Below are positions 48,727 to 56,625 of a DNA stretch of 64,000 nt, piece after piece. The stretch spans positions 496,001 through 560,000 of the forward strand of contig NZ_BAAAZR010000002.1 of the NCBI RefSeq assembly GCF_039537005.1, read 5' to 3'. The notes under the pieces were generated by a model, which worked only from the letters and a program-made list of their open reading frames with translations, was not told the origin of the DNA and made no database searches. Numbering within the stretch: position 1 is the stretch's first letter; every line of letters begins with the position of its first letter. Source of the DNA: Sphaerisporangium flaviroseum (GTDB lineage: Bacteria; Actinomycetota; Actinomycetes; Streptosporangiales; Streptosporangiaceae). Made by a program: the position numbers and the translations under genes.

Positions 48727-49413
48727 AAACATCCGTCGCCGGCCGCCGGGGAGCGGGATCAGGGGGAGCGCGCCCTCACCGGGCACGAGGACTGCGGCCC
48801 GCGGTGCTGGAGTGCCCGTCGAACGGCACCGGCGCCGGGGGAGGAGGTTCGATTCCGCCTTCTGTTCGTGTGCACGGGCAACATCTGCCGCTCTCCGCTG
48901 GCGGAGCGCCTCACCAGATCGGTCCTCGGACCGTGCCCGTCCCTGGAGGTGATCAGCGCGGGCACCTTCGCCCGGCCAGGGGAGCCGATGACCGAGCACG
49001 CGCGACAGGTGCTGATCAAGCTGGGAGGAGATCCCTGCGGCTTCCTGTCCCGCCCGCTCACTCCCGAACTGCTCGCCGCCGCTGATCTCGTGCTGACCGC
49101 CACCACGGAGCACCGGGGAGAGTCGGTGGCCGAGCACCCGCCGGCGGCCGCGCGTACCTTCACGATCGCCGAGTTCGGCACGCTGGCCCGGGCGGTGCGG
49201 GCCGAGGCGGTCACCCGCCACGAGGACCCGGCGCGGCGAGCCGGGGCGCTGCTCGACGAGGTCCGCGCGATGCGCGGGCTGGTCCGGGTGAACCAGCCCG
49301 ACATCGCCGATCCCTACGGGCGCTCGCTGTGGGCGTACCGGGCGGCGGGACGCAGGATCGCCGGATCGCTCGCCGTCCCGCTCCGGCTGCTCACACGTTC
49401 GCCGGCGTCTTGA
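48724..49413 (+). CDS. Low-molecular-weight protein-tyrosine phosphatase
   Basis: A 229-aa protein. The P-loop C50-TGNIC-R56-S is the C-x5-R-S signature, and the acid Asp is in DIADPYGRS near the C-terminus. An extra ~43-residue hydrophilic N-terminus with two Cys precedes the fold, longer than in the usual 150-aa enzyme (Wzb). Cognate phosphatases dephosphorylate BY-kinases of polysaccharide export. The gene overlaps the 3' end of the BY-kinase gene on the opposite strand by 23 bp. Confidence 0.88.
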   Translation: MKHPSPAAGERDQGERALTGHEDCGPRCWSARRTAPAPGEEVRFRLLFVCTGNICRSPLAERLTRSVLGPCPSLEVISAGTFARPGEPMTEHARQVLIKLGGDPCGFLSRPLTPELLAAADLVLTATTEHRGESVAEHPPAAARTFTIAEFGTLARAVRAEAVTRHEDPARRAGALLDEVRAMRGLVRVNQPDIADPYGRSLWAYRAAGRRIAGSLAVPLRLLTRSPAS

Positions 49414-50773
49414 CCTCGGTCTCGGTCTCGGTCTTCGGCCCGTATCCGTACCCGTATCCGTAGAGCTGGCTGCTCTTGCGCGGCGCGAAGTTCAGGACGG
49501 TCCCCACCACGCGGGCGTTGATGGAGGACAGCAGCTCACCGGCGCGGACCAGGCTCTCGCGCCGTGTCCTGCCGTATCGCGCCACGAGGAGCACGTCGTC
49601 GCAGATCGCCGCGAGCGTGGCGGCGTCGGTGACGGGCAGCAGCGGCGGCGCGTCGATGATCACGATGTCGTACTGCGCCACCAGCTCGGCGATCACCTTG
49701 CGCATGTTCTGCGAGCCGAGCAACTCGCTGGGGTTCGGGGGGATCCGCCCGCTGGGCAGCACGGACATGCTGGGCTCGCCCCAGGTCTGGATGGCGTCGG
49801 CCAGTTCGACCCGGTTGATCAGCACGTCGGTGAGGGCGCTGGACCCCTCGATGCCCAGGTACTCGGGAATGGTCGGGCGCCTGAGGTCGCCGTCGACCAG
49901 GATCACCCGCCAGCCGGCCTGCGCGAAGGTCAGCGCGAGGTTGGTGGCGATGGAGCTCTTGCCCTCGTTCTGCAGGCAGCTTGTGACCACCAGGGACCGT
50001 GGCGTCCAGTCGACCCCGATGAACTGCAGGTTCGTACGGAGCGAGCGGAAGGCCTCCGACCTCGACGACTTGCTGCCATCGCGCAGGATCAGGGGCGTGC
50101 GCCGCGCGTCCCGCTCGTAGCCGATGATCCCGAGCGTCGGGCTGTTGGTGATGTCCTGCAGCGCTTCGCTCGACTTGACGGTGGAGTCGAGATGGTCGCG
50201 CAGGACGATCCAGCTTGCGGTGATCAGGAGCGCGAGCAGTACGGCCACCACCAGGTTGACCAGCGGCCGGGGGCTGACCGGCGTGGTGGGGGGCTCGGCC
50301 TGGTCCACCACCGTGATCCTCACCGCAGACGGGGTGTTCGGGGTAGGGCGCTCGATCTCGCCGATCACCTCGCTGAACGTCCGGCCGAGGGCGTTGACCA
50401 GGCGCGCGGCCCGCCGAGGGTCGTGGTCGGCGAGGGTGGCCCGGAGCAGCATGGTCATCGGAATGGCTTCGGCCCTGATGCCGCTCTGTACCTGCCGGAC
50501 CTCCTCGGCAGGGACGAAACGGCCGACCACCCGGCGGCTGGTGAGCAGGTTGGCGTACGACTGCACCCTCTGCTGCGACAGCGCCCCTGATTGCAGCGCG
50601 GTGGCGAGGCTGCCTTCCTTGTCGTGCCCGGAGACCAGCATGGTGATCGTGGCTTCGTATTTGGGCGGCGTCTTCGCGGCCACCACCAGCGCGGCGGTCA
50701 CCGCCAGGACCAGCGACAGCAGGATGAACACCAGGTTCCTGCGCGCGAGCCGTACGAAATAGACCATGTCCAC
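49391..50773 (-). CDS. Wzz-BY-kinase (polysaccharide co-polymerase and tyrosine kinase)
   Basis: A 460-aa protein. GTG 50773 has AAAGG 9 nt upstream; ATG 50767 is possible. The N-terminal Wzz domain has two membrane helices (~14-32 and ~175-195). The cytoplasmic kinase has Walker A in SCLQNEGKSSIATNLAL, A' in ILVDGDLRRP and Walker B in IVIIDAPPLLP. The C-terminus has the Tyr cluster YGYGYGYG that would be autophosphorylated. It sets chain length and export of the polysaccharide. Overlaps tail-to-tail with the phosphatase gene. Confidence 0.92.
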   Translation of the reverse strand: MDMVYFVRLARRNLVFILLSLVLAVTAALVVAAKTPPKYEATITMLVSGHDKEGSLATALQSGALSQQRVQSYANLLTSRRVVGRFVPAEEVRQVQSGIRAEAIPMTMLLRATLADHDPRRAARLVNALGRTFSEVIGEIERPTPNTPSAVRITVVDQAEPPTTPVSPRPLVNLVVAVLLALLITASWIVLRDHLDSTVKSSEALQDITNSPTLGIIGYERDARRTPLILRDGSKSSRSEAFRSLRTNLQFIGVDWTPRSLVVTSCLQNEGKSSIATNLALTFAQAGWRVILVDGDLRRPTIPEYLGIEGSSALTDVLINRVELADAIQTWGEPSMSVLPSGRIPPNPSELLGSQNMRKVIAELVAQYDIVIIDAPPLLPVTDAATLAAICDDVLLVARYGRTRRESLVRAGELLSSINARVVGTVLNFAPRKSSQLYGYGYGYGPKTETETEVKTPANV

Positions 50774-50776
50774 TGG

Positions 50777-51814
50777 TCAACGCCTTTCGATGATATTTGT
50801 CGGATGGTTCTGAGGTACGGCCGAGGTGGTGACCCGTATCTTCTGCGGCAGGGCGATGAGGAGGAGCGTCGTCCCCGTGGCGGTGATCGCCGCGAAGAGC
50901 GGCGTGACCCAGTTGAGGGTCATCGCCAGGCACAGCCCGCCGGCGAGGGCAGCCAGGGTGGCGAGCGCGACGGCCGTGAGGCGGGTGCCTGCCCCCAGCA
51001 GGCGGAGGCGGTGGGACAGGTGGTCGTTGCCGCCCTGCATCAGCGGGCGGCCTTCCCTCCTGCGTGACAGGAGGACCACCCCGGTGTCGACGGTGGCGAC
51101 GAACATCGGCAGGAGCAGGCCCGCGACCATGGTGCCCATGCCCTGGCCGGTGACCAGCAGGACCGCCGAGCAGGCGAGGACGAATCCGATGAACAGCGAA
51201 CCCGCGTCCCCCATGAACACCTTCGCGGGCGCCCAGTTGTGCGGCAGGAACCCAAGGCAGGCGTGGGCCAGAGCGACCAGGAGGAGCCCCACGCCGGGCT
51301 CGGCGGACATGAAGGCGGTCGCCGCGAGGGTGGCGGCGCTGACCGCCGCCACGGCTCCGAGAGCGCCGTCCATGTTGTCCAGCAGGTTGACGGAGTTGGT
51401 CATCACGACGACCCACATCACCGTCAGCGGGCCGTCCAGCCACCCGCCGGTCACCGGGGCCTGGATCCCGCTCATCACGACCCCGCTCGCCGCCAGGGAC
51501 TCGACACCGAGACGCTTGGACGGGGACAGCGGAACGATGTCGTCGATCAGACCGAGGAGGCCGACCGCCACGGCGGCCAGGATGATGGCGGTCGTCCGGA
51601 TGTCGGCCACGCCGAGCAGCGTGAGCGCGGGCGCGATCGTGCCCAGCATGATCGCGACCCCGCCGAGATAGGGGACCGGCCTTGCGTGGGTCTTGTAGCC
51701 CACGGGTCGGTCGGTGAAGTCCCAGTGCAGGGCGAGACGTCCCAGCGCCCGGGTCGTCCCCACGGTCAGCAGGAAGCCGGCCGCGCCGGCCATGGCGATC
51801 GTCGAGGCGTTCAT
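50777..51814 (-). CDS. Polyprenyl-phosphate HexNAc-1-phosphate transferase (WecA/MraY family)
   Basis: A 345-aa membrane protein, ATG 51814 overlapping the upstream epimerase stop (ATGA). It starts polysaccharide synthesis by moving a sugar-1-phosphate to undecaprenyl phosphate. Motifs are DRPVGYKTHARPVPYLGG, NSVNLLDNMDGALG, VFMGDAGSLFIGF and GNDHLSHRL, as in WecA/TagO, with ~10 membrane helices. Ends 3 bp before the BY-kinase start. Confidence 0.92.
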   Translation of the reverse strand: MNASTIAMAGAAGFLLTVGTTRALGRLALHWDFTDRPVGYKTHARPVPYLGGVAIMLGTIAPALTLLGVADIRTTAIILAAVAVGLLGLIDDIVPLSPSKRLGVESLAASGVVMSGIQAPVTGGWLDGPLTVMWVVVMTNSVNLLDNMDGALGAVAAVSAATLAATAFMSAEPGVGLLLVALAHACLGFLPHNWAPAKVFMGDAGSLFIGFVLACSAVLLVTGQGMGTMVAGLLLPMFVATVDTGVVLLSRRREGRPLMQGGNDHLSHRLRLLGAGTRLTAVALATLAALAGGLCLAMTLNWVTPLFAAITATGTTLLLIALPQKIRVTTSAVPQNHPTNIIERR

Positions 51815-52809
51815 CGGCGCGGCACCCCCATGTCCTCTCGCGCCTCGGCGATGGTGTCGGCGAGGATGTCGGTGAAGGTCCGGCGGGGAGCCCATCCGGT
51901 GAGGGCGCGGATCTTGGAGGTCTCCGGGACCCTGCGCGCCATGTCCTCGAAGCCCTCCTCGTAGGCCTCGGCGTAGGGGATGTAGTCGATGCCGGACGCC
52001 GTTCCGACCTGATCGATGATGTGCTTGGCGAGCTCCAGGATGCTCACTTCCTCGTCGCAGCCGACGTTGAAGGTCTGCCCGACGGCCTGGTCGTGGTCGA
52101 GGAGCCGCAGCAGGGCGTCGACGACGTCCGCCACATGGGCGAAGCACCGTGTCTGGGTGCCGTCGCCGTAGACGGTGAGCGGGACGCCCGCGACCGCCTG
52201 CCTGACGAGGCGGGGGATGACCATCCCGTACGCCGGGCTCTGCCGCGGTCCGACCGTGTTGAACAGCCTGACGATGATCGTCGGCAGGCCGCGCTCCTTG
52301 TGGTAGGCGTTCGCCAGGATCTCGTCGACGGCCTTGGCGGTGCTGTAGGCCCACCTGACGACCGCGGGGCTGCCCAGGATGCGGTCGGAGAGCTCGGTGA
52401 GGGGCCCGTCGGAGTTCTTGCCGTAGATCTCGCTCGTACTGGTGAGCAGGATCTTCCGGCGGTAACGATGCGCGGCCTCGATGACGATCTCGGACCCGCG
52501 GATGTTGGTCGTGATGGACCGCAGCGGCTGCTCGACGATCAGCTTCACCCCCACCGCGGCCGCGAGGTGGACGACCACGTCGCACTGGTGGACCAGCTCG
52601 TCCACCATGAGCTCGTCCAGCACGGATCCATGGAAGAAGCGCAGCCGGGGGTGGCCGATGGCGTGCTCGATGTTGGCCACGCGGCCGGTCGACAGGTTGT
52701 CCAGGATGACCACGGAGTCACCGCGTGCGAGCAATGCGTCGGTCAGGTGGGATCCGATGAACCCACTCCCACCCGTAATCAGAAAGGTGCTCCCAACCGG
52801 ATTTCTCAC
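51811..52809 (-). CDS. NAD-dependent sugar epimerase/dehydratase
   Basis: A 332-aa extended short-chain dehydrogenase. GTG 52809 has GAGGAGA upstream. The Rossmann motif is LITGGSGFIGSHL, catalytic residues LTSTSEIYG (Ser) and YSTAKAVDE (Tyr-x3-Lys). Overall it is closest to UDP-glucuronate decarboxylase or UDP-GlcNAc/Glc epimerase-like enzymes; the sugar is not certain. Confidence 0.87.
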   Translation of the reverse strand: MRNPVGSTFLITGGSGFIGSHLTDALLARGDSVVILDNLSTGRVANIEHAIGHPRLRFFHGSVLDELMVDELVHQCDVVVHLAAAVGVKLIVEQPLRSITTNIRGSEIVIEAAHRYRRKILLTSTSEIYGKNSDGPLTELSDRILGSPAVVRWAYSTAKAVDEILANAYHKERGLPTIIVRLFNTVGPRQSPAYGMVIPRLVRQAVAGVPLTVYGDGTQTRCFAHVADVVDALLRLLDHDQAVGQTFNVGCDEEVSILELAKHIIDQVGTASGIDYIPYAEAYEEGFEDMARRVPETSKIRALTGWAPRRTFTDILADTIAEAREDMGVPRR

Positions 52810-52873
52810 GGGTTCTCCTCGTACGATTTGCGATGACAGACGGCTGGTTGTGTAGGAGGCGCCACTAGCGGCG

Positions 52874-53845
52874 TCACGTGCCCGTGCGGATCCCGTTCTC
52901 GTGGACCGTGCTCGAACCCAGAACCGTCTCGAACCAGTCGACTGTCATGCGGAGCCCGTCGGCCAGCGACACGGGGCTCACGCCGGGGAACAGGTTGAGC
53001 AGGGCGCGTGGGGAGGCTCGTGACTCCTTGATGTCACCCGGCCGTGAGGGGAGGAACGTCGTCTCGACAGGTCGTTCGAGGACGGCACTGAGGACGTCCG
53101 TCAGCTCAAGGAGGGAACACCGGTTCCCGAATGCCAGGTTGACCGGCGTCCGGCTGGTGACCCGGCGGACCGCCGCGTCGGTGAGGACGTCGGTGACCGA
53201 CCCGACATAGGTGAAGTCGCGCGCCTGCCGCCCGTCGCCGTGGATCGGCACGGGACGGCCCGCGAGCGCCGTGGAGACGAACGCCGGGATCACCGCCGCG
53301 TACGCGTGGCCGGCGGCCTGCATGGGGCCGTAGACGTTGAAGAAGCGGAAGACCAGGACCGGCAGGTTGAAGCTCTCCGCGTAGGCCAGGGCGTAGGCCT
53401 CGGTCGCGAGCTTGCTCGCCCCGTACGGGCTGAGCGGCCGGGTGGGCAGGTCCTCGTGCTTGTGCGGCTCGGCGCAGTCGCCGTACACCGAGGACGACGA
53501 CGCGATGATCGTGTGGGGGCGGGTCTTCTTGCAGGCCTCCAGCACCTGGACCGTGCCTGTGGCGTTGACCGCATGGGAGGCCAGAGGGTCCTTCAGGGAC
53601 CGGGGCACCGACGGCCGGGCGGCGAGGTGGACCACGGTGGTGGCGTCGGCGACCAGGTCCGCCAGGAGTCCCGGGTCCAGGATGCTGCCCTGCACGAAGT
53701 CCACCTCACCGCGGTCGAGGTTGGACAGGTCGCCGCTGCTGAGGTCGTCCAGCACCGTGACGCGGTCGACCTCCGGCCGTGCGGCGAGCACGCGGCACAG
53801 GTTCGCGCCGATGAAACCGGCGCCTCCGGTCACAAGGACCCTCAT
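52874..53845 (-). CDS. UDP-glucose 4-epimerase-like enzyme
   Basis: A 323-aa extended SDR from ATG 53845, whose start overlaps the GT4 stop (ATGA); GGAGGTGA lies 8 nt upstream. Motifs: VLVTGGAGFIGANL, ASSSSVYGDC, YGASKLATE, HGDGRQARDFTYVGSV. It supplies a nucleotide sugar for the polysaccharide; galactose or a related sugar is plausible. 64 bp separate it from the second epimerase gene. Confidence 0.87.
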   Translation of the reverse strand: MRVLVTGGAGFIGANLCRVLAARPEVDRVTVLDDLSSGDLSNLDRGEVDFVQGSILDPGLLADLVADATTVVHLAARPSVPRSLKDPLASHAVNATGTVQVLEACKKTRPHTIIASSSSVYGDCAEPHKHEDLPTRPLSPYGASKLATEAYALAYAESFNLPVLVFRFFNVYGPMQAAGHAYAAVIPAFVSTALAGRPVPIHGDGRQARDFTYVGSVTDVLTDAAVRRVTSRTPVNLAFGNRCSLLELTDVLSAVLERPVETTFLPSRPGDIKESRASPRALLNLFPGVSPVSLADGLRMTVDWFETVLGSSTVHENGIRTGT

Positions 53846-55029
53846 GCCGTCACCTCCGTGCTCCGCGCCGGGCGGAGATCGCGGCGACCTCGGCACAGCG
53901 ACCGGTACAGGGCCTCGGTGTCGGCGACGAGGCGTTCGACGCCGAACGAAGCGGTCGTCCAGCGGCGGGCCGAGTCGCCGAGGCGCCGCGCGAGCGCGGG
54001 GTCGGACAGCAGCCGTACGACGCGCGCCGCGAGCTCGGCGGAGTCGGTGCCGGACAGCAGGCCGGTCTCCCCGTCCTTGACGATCTCGGCGACGCTTCCC
54101 ACTCGCGTGGACACCGACGGGATCCCGGCCATGCCCGCCTCGACGAGCGTCAGCGGGGTGCCCTCGTTGTCGGAGGTCAGCAGGATCACGTCGGCGGCCG
54201 CGTACACGGTCTCGACGTCCTGTCTCCAGCCGAGCAGGTGGAAGGACTCCCGGACCGGCTCGATCTCCCGTTCGGCCTCGCGCCGCAGTTCACCGTTCCC
54301 GCACATGACGAAATGGCAGTCGGGCACGCGGGCGAGCACCGCCTTGGCGGTCGCGATGAACCGGTCGGGCCGCTTCACATGGGTGAGCCGGCCCACGTAG
54401 GCGACGATGGGCGCGTCCTGGGGAAGGCGCAGGGCCAGGCGCGCCGCCCCGCGCTCGGGGACGGGCCCGAGCCGCACGCCCGGCGGGATCACGACGTACT
54501 GCCGCGGGCGGCCGATCCCGGCTTCCAGCAGGTCGTCTCTGACCCCGTGCCCGACGGTCATCAGCCGGTCGGACATCGAGGCCAGCACCCTTTCCGACCG
54601 CACGTACAGGGAGCGTTTGACGCCGGTGAAGTAGCCGTAAAGGAGATGGCCGTGAAAGGAGTGCACCACGGCCGGGTTCACACCGGAAAGGCGGGCGGCC
54701 GTGCGGCCGAGCGCGCCCGCCTTCGTCGTTCTGGTATGGACGATGTGCGGCCGGAAGGCGCGCATGGCGCCGATCAGCTGCACGAGGGCGCGAAGGTCGT
54801 CGGTGGGCCTGATCGACCGGCCGAGATTGGGAATGCGAGTGACCTGGACCGGCGCGTCGCGCAGTTGGAGGTGGTCGCCTTCGTTGCCGCCGACGTGGCC
54901 GGTGTGGAGGCGATGGTCGAAGTCCTCACGGTTCAGTCCCTCGTACAGCCCTATGGCCTGGGTTGCCGGACCGCCGACGTTCATCCGAGCGATGATCTCC
55001 ATGACACGGATCCGAGTGTCCGGCTTCAC
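53842..55029 (-). CDS. GT4 glycosyltransferase
   Basis: A 395-aa GT-B enzyme, GTG 55029 with GAGGAG upstream. The acceptor-side motif is MNVGGPATQAIGLYEGL; the donor-side domain has YVGRLTHVKRPDRF and the E-x7-E motif EGTPLTLVEAGMAGIPSVST. Transfers a sugar from a nucleotide donor to the lipid-linked repeat unit. First gene of the run gt-galE-epimerase-wecA-BY-kinase. Confidence 0.9.
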   Translation of the reverse strand: MKPDTRIRVMEIIARMNVGGPATQAIGLYEGLNREDFDHRLHTGHVGGNEGDHLQLRDAPVQVTRIPNLGRSIRPTDDLRALVQLIGAMRAFRPHIVHTRTTKAGALGRTAARLSGVNPAVVHSFHGHLLYGYFTGVKRSLYVRSERVLASMSDRLMTVGHGVRDDLLEAGIGRPRQYVVIPPGVRLGPVPERGAARLALRLPQDAPIVAYVGRLTHVKRPDRFIATAKAVLARVPDCHFVMCGNGELRREAEREIEPVRESFHLLGWRQDVETVYAAADVILLTSDNEGTPLTLVEAGMAGIPSVSTRVGSVAEIVKDGETGLLSGTDSAELAARVVRLLSDPALARRLGDSARRWTTASFGVERLVADTEALYRSLCRGRRDLRPARSTEVTA

Positions 55030-55305
55030 GCATGCTCCTCGTCGATGGGCCGGGGTTTACCTCGGAGAATCTAGACCGGCGTCCCATCCGCGACGCCGAC
55101 GCCGTAGCCGTGGTGACGAAGAATTTCCATAGCCCCTACCCCTGCGTGATGAAGTCCGGCCGTTTGTCCTCGTCCTGGTGAATGGCCGGGGAAGACGCGG
55201 GTGAATGCCGGAGGAGAGCGCCGCCGCGGTCACCGGGAAAATGGCCGCGAGAATGGCGGGACGAAATGCGCCCCGCCTTCCTTCGCACGCGACCCGGTGA
55301 GCGTG
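55030..55305. other. Intergenic region splitting the polysaccharide genes
   Basis: 276 bp between the flippase gene and the GT4 gene below it. It contains no convincing gene. A minus-strand TAGATT lies about 40 bp above the GTG at 55029, so a separate promoter for the lower operon is possible. Confidence 0.3.
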
Positions 55306-56622
55306 CTAACAACGTGACCGGGAACACCGTCCCAGCATCACGATCCAAAATGTCGTCCCGCAAATGGCGATGATCAGGTTTCCCTGGGCGAAGGCGACCG
55401 CGGTGCCCAGCGGAGCGGCGCCGGTCCGATCGGCGAGCAGGAGCGCGCCGAGAAGCAGCACGCCCTCCGCCGCGAGGAAGGCCAGGCGCCACGACGGCTT
55501 GCCGAGAGCGAGGGGAAGCACCTTCGACCAGCACGCCATGCCCTTGACGCAGAACGCGGCGAGAAGGAGGGTGGCGACCGTGCCCACCTCGGCGTATCGG
55601 GTGCCGTAGACCAGGCCGAGCGCGTCGTCGGCGGTGGGGGCGGCGATGGTGAGCGCGGCGGCTCCGAGCCCGGTGAGCGCCAGCGTCACCCGCACGGCGT
55701 CCCTCCTGATCAGTGCCGTCTCACCGGCCGCGGCCGCCTGCGCCAGCCGCGGGTAGAGCATCGAGGTGATCGGGCTGATCAGGCTGTAGTACAGGCGGCC
55801 CGGCGCTGAGGCGATCTTGAGGATGGTGACGAGCGCCGGGCCGCCGAGGAGACCGGCGAGGGTGAGGATCCCCGACTCCGACCCCGCCGCCACCGAGGTC
55901 GCCAGCGAGGCCTTGACGGCGAAGGGGACCAGCCCCGGTGGCAGCGGGACGCGCGACTGCGCCGGCCCCATCTCGGCGAGCATGGCGCGCAGGGACCGGG
56001 TCCCAAGGACGAGGGCCGTCACGATCGCGGCGACGGCCTGACCCGCCAGGTAGGCCGGTGGCCCTCCGAGGAGCAGTCCTCCCAGTGACAGGACGAACGA
56101 CAGGACCGCGCATCGCAGGCGAGCGGCCCCGAGCGCGTCCAGGCGATCGGTGAGGGCGAAGCCCGCCGAGGAGGTGCCGCTGGACGCCACGGCGCCGTTC
56201 GCCACGAGCGCGAGGCCCAGCATGAGCGCGAAGTCTCCCGAAGCGAGGCCCGTCATCCACGCCCCGAGCACGACGAGCAGGGCCGTGAGGCTGGTCGCCA
56301 CGCCGATCGCCACGTCCCAGCGAAGCAGGCGGACGTACAGCGCGGCGCCCTGTCCGCTGCGCTGGTGCTCGATCGGGACGAACCGCTGCGCGGCGTCCTC
56401 CAGGCGGGGGTCGCACACCAGGAACCAGACGGCGGCGAAGGCCTGGGCGAAGATGAGCTGGCCTGCTCGTTCGGCGCCCTCCAAGCGCACCAGCAGCATC
56501 AGGCTGATCATGGAAAGGACCGCTTCGCCCTGGCTGGAGGCGGTCAGCAGGGTGAGGGTGCGCAGGTGCCGAGGGCGGCCCGGCGGGCGCGTTGGCTGGA
56601 TCGCACGCGAAGACGAGGCCAT
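55306..56622 (-). CDS. Polysaccharide flippase (Wzx/MOP family)
   Basis: A 438-aa protein with about 12 membrane helices and few charged loops (SLMLLVRLEGAERAGQLIFAQAF, LLGGPALVTILKIASAPGRLYYSLISPITSMLYPRLAQ). This is the Wzx pattern: flipping undecaprenyl-linked repeat units across the membrane. It begins 3 bp after the stop of the fused glycosyltransferase gene. Confidence 0.85.
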   Translation of the reverse strand: MASSSRAIQPTRPPGRPRHLRTLTLLTASSQGEAVLSMISLMLLVRLEGAERAGQLIFAQAFAAVWFLVCDPRLEDAAQRFVPIEHQRSGQGAALYVRLLRWDVAIGVATSLTALLVVLGAWMTGLASGDFALMLGLALVANGAVASSGTSSAGFALTDRLDALGAARLRCAVLSFVLSLGGLLLGGPPAYLAGQAVAAIVTALVLGTRSLRAMLAEMGPAQSRVPLPPGLVPFAVKASLATSVAAGSESGILTLAGLLGGPALVTILKIASAPGRLYYSLISPITSMLYPRLAQAAAAGETALIRRDAVRVTLALTGLGAAALTIAAPTADDALGLVYGTRYAEVGTVATLLLAAFCVKGMACWSKVLPLALGKPSWRLAFLAAEGVLLLGALLLADRTGAAPLGTAVAFAQGNLIIAICGTTFWIVMLGRCSRSRC

Positions 56623-56625
56623 GGT

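Noticed and set aside
48846..48860. tRNA T-arm-like GGTTCGATTCC
   Set aside because: It lies in the phosphatase coding sequence and no cloverleaf can be built around it.
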